From positions 930,001-994,000 of the forward strand of contig OY970338.1 of NCBI GenBank assembly GCA_963717515.1: a DNA stretch of 64,000 nucleotides, written 5' to 3'. Source of the stretch: CAYXZQ01 sp963717515 (lineage in GTDB: Archaea > Nanobdellota > Nanobdellia > Woesearchaeales > DSVV01). The notes below the pieces were generated by a model. The model saw only the letters and a list, made by a program, of their open reading frames with translations. It was not told the origin of the DNA and did no database searches. Each line of letters opens with the position of its first letter. Position 1 is the stretch's first letter. Position numbers and translations under genes: made by a program. This document shows positions 59,501 to 64,000 of the stretch, one piece after another.

Positions 59501-62500
59501 TTCCTGAATCTCTCCAGCAGACAGGAGCCTGTTGTAGACCCTGACTTCATCTATGGAACCGTTGAAGACCCTCCACCTGCCGGGATCGCTTCCTATGAAC
59601 ACATGGTTTCCTGCGTCCGATACCCTGCTTCCGGTCACTCTCTCCCAGACAATTGTTGTCTGTGCGATTCCGTTTATGTAAAACACTGGATTATTGTTGA
59701 CACTGGAACTGTCATAGACAAGTGCAACTTGTTGCCAGGTATTGAGCTTTATTGAATCAGGCTGGGTCTTGAACAGGTTCTCGTAGGGGCTGTCGGTATA
59801 CATCTGCCTGATAACCAGCTGCGGAGAGGATGCATTCATCGTATCGAAATCCATGCCGGAACCGGCAGTGTTGTTTTCCTTACTGTATATCCTCCCAAAA
59901 CCCCCTTCGCCGACACTTGTAGGATATATCCAGGCTATCACGGTAATCTCAGTAAGGTCATCCAGGCTGGAGTTGCTTGTCGCGTCAATGAAATCATTGC
60001 TTCCGTCAAAAGTGAATGCCCCGCCATATCGCCCTGAACTTGTCCATGTTGGATCTGTTCCAGCGACCGAACCAAGTTTGCCGTCATTTCCATATGAGCT
60101 CAGGTCCTTTATGCAGCCGGCCTGGTTCAGGATAGTGCATTCACCAAGAGCCGAGACATTGTCGAAATTGTACATGAGGACCAGGCTGTCATTCAGCAAT
60201 GTGTAGTTGGTCCCGTCCCAGCTCCACCTGAATTCATTCAGACCAGTCACATTGATCGACACATTTATCTTGACTGAGGTATTTGAGGTTGTCGCGCTGT
60301 TCTGCGGTGTCGGCCTGACAAAAGATATGTATGTCGGAGCATTGTAATTGATATCAAACCACCACATATCAGACTCTGCTGAACTGACTCTATCAGTCAC
60401 ATTGCCTTTCCAGTAATACCTGCCATTGCCGAGCTCATAGATTGATTGGATTTCTGATGCAGATAATGAGCGGTTCCAGATAGCGACCTCGTCTAGAGAA
60501 CCGTTGAAATATCTCCCAAGCTCGTCTCTTGTGGCAATCTTCAAGTTTCCATCATTGTCAACATTTCTGTTGTTATTGGGTTCTGAATCGGCAAGGAAAC
60601 CGTCAAAATATATTGAAACGTCGCTTGAATTCCTCACAGCCACGACCTGGTGCCATTGACCGTCATGGACCTTGGGTGATTGATAAGTAGCTGAATCAGT
60701 CAAACCGCCATCATGGACGAGGAAATATACCTCATCTGCGCCACCCGTCTGTCCATGGACCACTTGGTAAAAACGTCTTGGCGATCCGCCCACATCATCT
60801 TTTCTTAAGATAATATTTTCTGACACGATTGGCATATCATAGGATGTCTTCATCCAAAATGAAATCGAGAAATCGCTTGTGCCAAAGTTCAGGCTGTTGT
60901 CGTCCTGAACATCAATGAAATCACCCGAACCGTCAAAATCGTATGCCCCGCCGAATTTCCCTCCTGAAATATTAAACGTGGCATTGCCATCAACCACTGT
61001 CCCATTGTTACCCATCCCTGTCCAGTCATAGACATTCGTGTCGTTCTCCCCGACAGACGAATCATTGTCAAAGTGCATGAGAAGCACCATGCCTTTCTGC
61101 ACAGACAGAGGCATGGATGTAAGGTTGTAGTCTATCTCTGTTCCGTCCGAAATCCCTGAGCCTGAATACAGGAGCTTGTACCTGCCCTTGTCATAGAGGC
61201 GCTTGACCTCCTGGGCTGACAATGCCCTGCTGTAGACTGCAAGTTCGTCAACTGAGCCGTTGAAATACGCTGAGTCTGCATAGAAATTCTTTCCAATGCC
61301 AAGGATGTCCGGTGTCAGGGTCCCTATAGTGGAATTGACTTCGAACTGGAAATTCTTAATTAGATTTCCGTCAACATACAACTTTCTCAGGCTCTTGTTT
61401 ATCTGGACAGCCGCGACAAAATGCCATTTCCCGTCATTCAGGCCCATCCCTTTTGTCTGCATACCTGCGAGGGTGGCACTGTCATCCGTGATATAGAATG
61501 CTACATCTCCGGGGATGTCCTCATTGACAGAGATCGTGACCATGGTTTCCGAGTTCGTGGTCTTCCTCTCGTCATAGGTCCTTTCCCTAGAAGAGTAGGT
61601 TGTCCTGAACCAATGGGCTACCGTAAAGGCGTCGCTGTTGCCTACAGGCACAGAATTCAGCTCAATGAAGTCATCATCTCCGTCAAATGCCCTGCTGCTC
61701 TTGAATATGCCTGAGACCTCAACCAAAGGACAGCTCAAACCTGAGCATGTTCCATCTCCGCCATTGCCGGTCCAGTCATAGACTGTTGAGTCATCCTCGC
61801 CGACAGACGAATCATTGTTGAAATGCATCAAGAGCACAAGCCCGGTTTCCTCGCTTGCCTCAATCTCATCAGCATAATATCCATACAGGTTCGCATCGCC
61901 TCCACTGCTCACAGTAGCATTGAGGATGACAGTGCTTGTATTGACTGTCGAGGCGTTCTCAGGTGAATTAAGAGTAATGTTCAATCCTGCACTCTCCCCA
62001 AGCTCGAACCACCAGACATCAGATTCAGCTGAGCTGCTTCCATCAGAAACATTCCCTTTCCAATAATACCTGCCTGACTGGAGTTCATAAAGTGCTGCGA
62101 CCTCAGAAGCATTAAGTGAACGGTTCCAGATTGCGACTTCATCAATTATCCCATCAAAATAATATGAAATAAGCCCTGGCTGGGATAATCTTCCTATGTT
62201 GACCTTATCATCACCCACCCCTGCCCAGTCAATGTTGGATGAAGGGATTGTTTTTGTGCTTTTCAATGCTCCGTCAATATAGATCTTTTGGGAAGTGCCT
62301 TCTCTTATAGCGGTCACATAATACCATTCTCCTTCAGATATTCCGCAAGAAGATATATAATATGGTGTGTCGCTTATTATTAACGAAAAATTGATGCAAC
62401 CCGAATTTGAGTCAAGGCAATAGCCCATCCTGTTGGAAGGTGTTGAACTGTGGCGGATATTTCCGTCAAAAATATAATGCTCACCTGAAATATTATCAAT

Positions 62501-64000
62501 TTTGACCCATGAACCTATTGTGAAATCGCCGGATGGCAGCCAGATTGGATTATTGTCCGGAAGCGCGAAATAATCCTCACTTCCGTCAAAATCAAAGGCT
62601 CCTCCGAATTTTCCGCCTGATATGTTAAAGACTGGACAATCAGAACAAGTGGCATTGTTCCCGTTCCCTGTCCAGTCATAGACATGCGTGTCATCCTCGC
62701 CGACAGAGGAATCATTGTCAAAGTGCATGAGAAGCACCATGCCTTTCTGCACAGACAGCGGCATCGAGGTTAAATTATAATTTATCTCCTCACCGTCAGA
62801 CAAATTTTCGCCAGAATATAGCAGCTTGTACCTGCCTTTATCATAAAGGCTATATATCTCCTCATCAGAGAGGGGCCTGTCCCATATCGCCACCTCATCG
62901 ATCGTGCCGTTATAATTACGATTGCTGGTCGTCCCCCTGCCTCCTATGAATACATCCTGGCTCGCATCTGATGTGATTGCATCAGGATGGTCCTGCGTGC
63001 CTAATTTGCATCTCTTCCCGTCGACATACATTATTGGGTCGTTTGCGATGTTCCCCTGGTCATAGACAACAGCGACATGGTATGTGTTGCCTGGATATAT
63101 TGTGTCATTGCATGACCAGAAGCCTATTGAGGTCTGGAGCTTTGTGAATACGAGCGCATTCGGCTCCCATCCCTCATTCTTGACCCAGAATATCCATCCG
63201 CCATTACCGCTATTGAACTTGGAGACGACATAAGTGAGATTATTTACCCCTCCCCATGAACCGATTGTCAGCCACGCGCTGACTGTACCGCCGTTCACGA
63301 AGATGTCATCAAGCGAGGCGTCTGAACTGAGGTTGAACTTATCATTTATTCCGTCGAAATCAAAAGCTCCTCCAAACCTACCATAGTCGACGAACTGCGG
63401 GCAATATGTCCCTGAGCAATTGCCGTCATATCCGCCTCCTGACGAATCAACGATATGAGTGTCATTCTCCCCTATTGATGAATCATTGTTGAAATGCATC
63501 AAGAGCACAAGCCCGGTCTCTTCAGACGGATCAATCTCATCAGCATAATATCCATACAGCCTTGCACTCATCGAATCATTGTCAGCATCAGAGACAGATG
63601 CATTCAGGATAATATAAGATTCATTGATGGTAGATGCATTCGGCGGGTAAATTAAGGTGATGTTCGGCGCATTTTCACCTACCCCTATTGTTATCCATCT
63701 TTGCTCAGTCTCATTCCGATTGCCGTCTGAATCAGCAGCATATGCCTGGTAAGTGTATGTCCCGTTGTCAAGCCCAGCTGTCGCGTTCTTTGTCTGGTTT
63801 ATGTAGAATGACCATTTATCTGTGTCGTATTTTCTCAGGCTGCTCATGTAAAGCTCCTGGACTTCCGAAGCTGAAAGTGTGCGGTTGTAAATCCGTAGTT
63901 CGTCAATTTGTCCACTAAACTCCCAATTATCCCCATAGTCCCCGATAGATAATGGTAATGAACTGTGTAGTATTGTTTTACCTGAAAACCCATCACTACT
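53576..64000 (-). CDS. Giant multi-LamG surface protein (5' end outside window)
   Basis: The frame is open to the window edge: at least 3,474 residues, with no start codon needed inside. It opens in a LamG domain (IDELRIYNRTLSASEV) and carries nine more LamG copies, whose LMHFDNDSS-type starts lie near 63485, 62710, 61815, 61070, 60165, 59135, 57900, 56130 and 55370. LamG copies alternate with Ig-like linkers (SPENASTVNTSTVILNATV) and a repeated YKLLYSG spacer. One CBM96-like domain is inserted around 58500-59100 (SSDDAEENLGTGETG). The C-terminal part has further Ig domains and ends IEVDIGIKVP-type sequence, IVMEAGYSG, with no membrane helix. Many N-x-S/T sites suggest glycosylation. It is a probable cell-surface adhesin or sheath protein. 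Confidence 0.85.
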   Translation of the reverse strand, partial: SSDGFSGKTILHSSLPLSIGDYGDNWEFSGQIDELRIYNRTLSASEVQELYMSSLRKYDTDKWSFYINQTKNATAGLDNGTYTYQAYAADSDGNRNETEQRWITIGVGENAPNITLIYPPNASTINESYIILNASVSDADNDSMSARLYGYYADEIDPSEETGLVLLMHFNNDSSIGENDTHIVDSSGGGYDGNCSGTYCPQFVDYGRFGGAFDFDGINDKFNLSSDASLDDIFVNGGTVSAWLTIGSWGGVNNLTYVVSKFNSGNGGWIFWVKNEGWEPNALVFTKLQTSIGFWSCNDTIYPGNTYHVAVVYDQGNIANDPIMYVDGKRCKLGTQDHPDAITSDASQDVFIGGRGTTSNRNYNGTIDEVAIWDRPLSDEEIYSLYDKGRYKLLYSGENLSDGEEINYNLTSMPLSVQKGMVLLMHFDNDSSVGEDDTHVYDWTGNGNNATCSDCPVFNISGGKFGGAFDFDGSEDYFALPDNNPIWLPSGDFTIGSWVKIDNISGEHYIFDGNIRHSSTPSNRMGYCLDSNSGCINFSLIISDTPYYISSCGISEGEWYYVTAIREGTSQKIYIDGALKSTKTIPSSNIDWAGVGDDKVNIGRLSQPGLISYYFDGIIDEVAIWNRSLNASEVAALYELQSGRYYWKGNVSDGSSSAESDVWWFELGESAGLNITLNSPENASTVNTSTVILNATVSSGGDANLYGYYADEIEASEETGLVLLMHFNNDSSVGEDDSTVYDWTGNGGDGTCSGLSCPLVEVSGIFKSSRAFDGDDDFIELNSVPVGNSDAFTVAHWFRTTYSSRERTYDERKTTNSETMVTISVNEDIPGDVAFYITDDSATLAGMQTKGMGLNDGKWHFVAAVQINKSLRKLYVDGNLIKNFQFEVNSTIGTLTPDILGIGKNFYADSAYFNGSVDELAVYSRALSAQEVKRLYDKGRYKLLYSGSGISDGTEIDYNLTSMPLSVQKGMVLLMHFDNDSSVGENDTNVYDWTGMGNNGTVVDGNATFNISGGKFGGAYDFDGSGDFIDVQDDNSLNFGTSDFSISFWMKTSYDMPIVSENIILRKDDVGGSPRRFYQVVHGQTGGADEVYFLVHDGGLTDSATYQSPKVHDGQWHQVVAVRNSSDVSIYFDGFLADSEPNNNRNVDNDGNLKIATRDELGRYFNGSLDEVAIWNRSLSASEIQSIYELGNGRYYWKGNVTDRVSSAESDMWWFDINYNAPTYISFVRPTPQNSATTSNTSVKINVSINVTGLNEFRWSWDGTNYTLLNDSLVLMYNFDNVSALGECTILNQAGCIKDLSSYGNDGKLGSVAGTDPTWTSSGRYGGAFTFDGSNDFIDATSNSSLDDLTEITVIAWIYPTSVGEGGFGRIYSKENNTAGSGMDFDTMNASSPQLVIRQMYTDSPYENLFKTQPDSIKLNTWQQVALVYDSSSVNNNPVFYINGIAQTTIVWERVTGSRVSDAGNHVFIGSDPGRWRVFNGSIDEVRVYNRLLSAGEIQELYMSNLNKYGTGKWSFFINQSKSPVEGLDSGTYAYQAFAADFIDNWYQTEQRYIDIMGGFEIALNSPENASSVDAMSVLLNATVSDSANSSNIARLYGRYTDEIDPTEEDGLVMLMHFDNDSSEDENGTFIYDWSGNGHDGEIAPVSIYVNQSSDDAEENLGTGETGITSSDLELISDGATLQEVGMRFQGVDIPQGAKITDAHIEFTVDEADSGATSIIFWGDDTDNAATFSTVGSPDYDITGRTKTTESVDWDNIPAWDTIGSKQGSPDISPITQEIVDREGWSSGNSLAIIINGTGHRTAVSYNGDPSNAPRLVVNYEKYASGKFDKSIDFDGMDDYVNISGGCMLGQTFSVSFWVYPESPASWSRIFLQGNLSCPTWQAMALWRTDHIEVVADNAGDSTYTQVRTGSIPQYKWSYFVWNYDNGKQTLYVNGQMSNSTASGANVGVVGQNFLGIRLVNGVPGNFFKGRLDEFALWNRPLSSQEILSFYDRGRDKLLYSGSGLTDGEEIDYNLTAMPLSVQKDMVLLMHFDNDSSVGESDTHVYDWSGNGNNGTVMCNGTCTLPAWNISGGKFGGTYEFDGIDDFIRTAADNPFDDLNTGTLSAWIKTGSSSGVDIASYSTTESITSLMEWYIGDGHITQVWKSPPSGSWPLVEANFYVADNKWHFIVFTADGTNRVKIYADGNELSTSFNASGGTGSDSDFIADILNVGSFNNFFEIGAFHRQGEGWGYFNGTIDEVAIWNRSLSASEVKNLYQLQNGRYYWKGNITDGTNSEESDVWQFDKEPLYALRITDPTTSAPVRVSGGDNMTVTFNFTEDGDNVTSGVEIGDVYVGGVLASPLLYYGVNGSEDIQIPVSCSGYDYSSQIEAYSQWTIPGSGTVNVSRFYFYQSVSNFGPTESLPIRFYTSGGAAISGSDNTVHGTGRVGWTYVDYSAPFELTLGSTYYVGMASPGGLTIARDRDSDCPDYLPNTGSYIVFPGDITPDNTVPTGSSSGHHYGIFGIAYDTYGDRTVTSFNAGVGWQTNVTVPDFSYGYRDLLVNATYGGSYTSGMQAGAVYYGTPPNITLNRPPNASTVNESSVVLNATVHDADDDNLTARLYGYYSDEINASDETGLVGLWHFDNDSSVGENDTFIYDWSGNGNSGTCSVNTCPNLTAYGRFKASYEFDGEDNFTLPIDAIAGLQEFSISAWVNLADLDSDHVILGQFNDEGVNESLLWYDLGGWVSGRDEIFSFHSRDINSNQIRIEGANHSAMADEWIHIAITMISGKADGLRLYINGKEDPNSPTSTAAYLGLPVSSNDLMIGMANNGHGFTGSIDEVAIYNRSLSAQEVKRLNDKGRYKLLYSGEDLTDGEEINYNLTSMPLSVQDGMVLLMHFDNDSSVGESDTNVYDWTGMGNNGTCSGGTCPSFNISSGQFGGAFEFDGSDDFIDIDSVGESLQGTLAAWVYINDNTGQKAIFSFSSTNTISPCFPSSLVFEINSGKLRGHLIRCTTNHWILDTDSDMPTNEWVHVALTQDAVEPKLYVNGVFVNQTFSNEFDKTEWLDEISAWIDSKDIGRYNDNSPEDFFNGSIDEVAIWNRSLSATEIQEIYQLQSGRYYWKGNVSDGSSSAESDVWWFELNYSETNTAPIINQTNITPTTAYFNSTFNCSSKPIDNESSNINVSFTWWVNGSNINTWDTTVSCTNNTWCFTDDYPSGFLKHYNITCSARAFDGSLYSYWKNSSTVELSNYGPDNVSLIWPEHGNNTLLNRRPNFNFTNTTDPEDDSLLFEIFIQRMTCSSPLSCDVKNLTANTTDTNYTPSIDLDIDSWYNWSVRVYDGEQWSSYSETWNFSILSTSMITLSGTVNFGQLSLNDINDTTDDSPPPFLIENDGNVRLNISIYAQDALWDSEPLDTQYFTFKADNSTETNACAWPLSQVSWAHVDGTTIAQARLAVAYLNFTGNDSVEIDIGIKVPPNEPKGAKSSTIVMEAGYSG

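Overview
This is archaeal DNA, most likely from a DPANN-type lineage. A Woesearchaeota-like organism is my best guess, but the window has no rRNA to prove it. The archaeal markers are Orc1/Cdc6, a proteasome beta subunit next to a KH/beta-CASP nuclease (aCPSF1), RtcB with archease, an archaellin, a Sec11-like signal peptidase, tRNA genes with bulge-helix-bulge introns, and TATA boxes about 24-30 bp upstream of start codons. Many genes look leaderless. A second set of mostly small genes uses strong GGAGGTG ribosome binding sites. UvrB and a sigma-70-like protein are of bacterial type and stand out.

Layout. 1-5.4 kb: small membrane and secreted proteins, a methyltransferase, an ECF-S-like protein, DUF1893, and a PadR regulator facing a micro-protein operon across paired palindromes. 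5.4-11.4 kb: an unknown protein, uvrB, a DHH phosphoesterase, and a convergent gene for a sigma-70-like factor. 11.5-11.9 kb: a tRNA-Gly with two introns, followed by a 116-bp tandem repeat that copies the tRNA 3' end. 11.9-24.4 kb: housekeeping genes (rnhB, smc, glycosyltransferase, PIG-L deacetylase, psmB, aCPSF1, signal peptidase, archaellin). 24.6-30.5 kb: tRNA-His, a VOC protein, an ABC ATPase / COG1361-like / permease operon, DUF378, TspO and an SDR enzyme. 30.5-31.1 kb is nearly empty. 31.1-38 kb: two paralogous membrane protein plus winged-helix pairs, a Ski2-like helicase, and an operon of very small proteins, one Met-rich. 38-44.1 kb: DUF362 ferredoxin-like protein, TatD, DUF2391, archease-RtcB and a metallophosphoesterase. 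44.2-45.1 kb: a minus-strand tRNA cluster (Lys and Glu with introns, Ser, Gln) with identical 97-bp repeats built around part of tRNA-Ser. 45.2-46.8 kb: tsaC and orc1/cdc6.

46.9-64 kb is a surface and secretion region on the minus strand: a frameshifted COG1361-like protein, a glycoside-hydrolase-like LamG protein and a beta-helix/CBM9-like protein that share a C-terminal dockerin-like domain ending WKxGC, a tandem-HTH protein, and a multi-LamG protein of more than 3,470 residues that runs off the window.

Themes. RtcB and archease supply the ligation step needed by the three intron-containing tRNAs. The archaellin, COG1361-like proteins, signal peptidase and LamG giant point to a decorated cell surface. 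The least expected items are the sigma-70-like factor in an archaeon, the tRNA-derived tandem repeats and hairpins, the in-frame TGA at a conserved glycine in a small membrane protein, and the shared C-terminal domain on the secreted enzymes. All calls are from reading the sequence; no database search was run.
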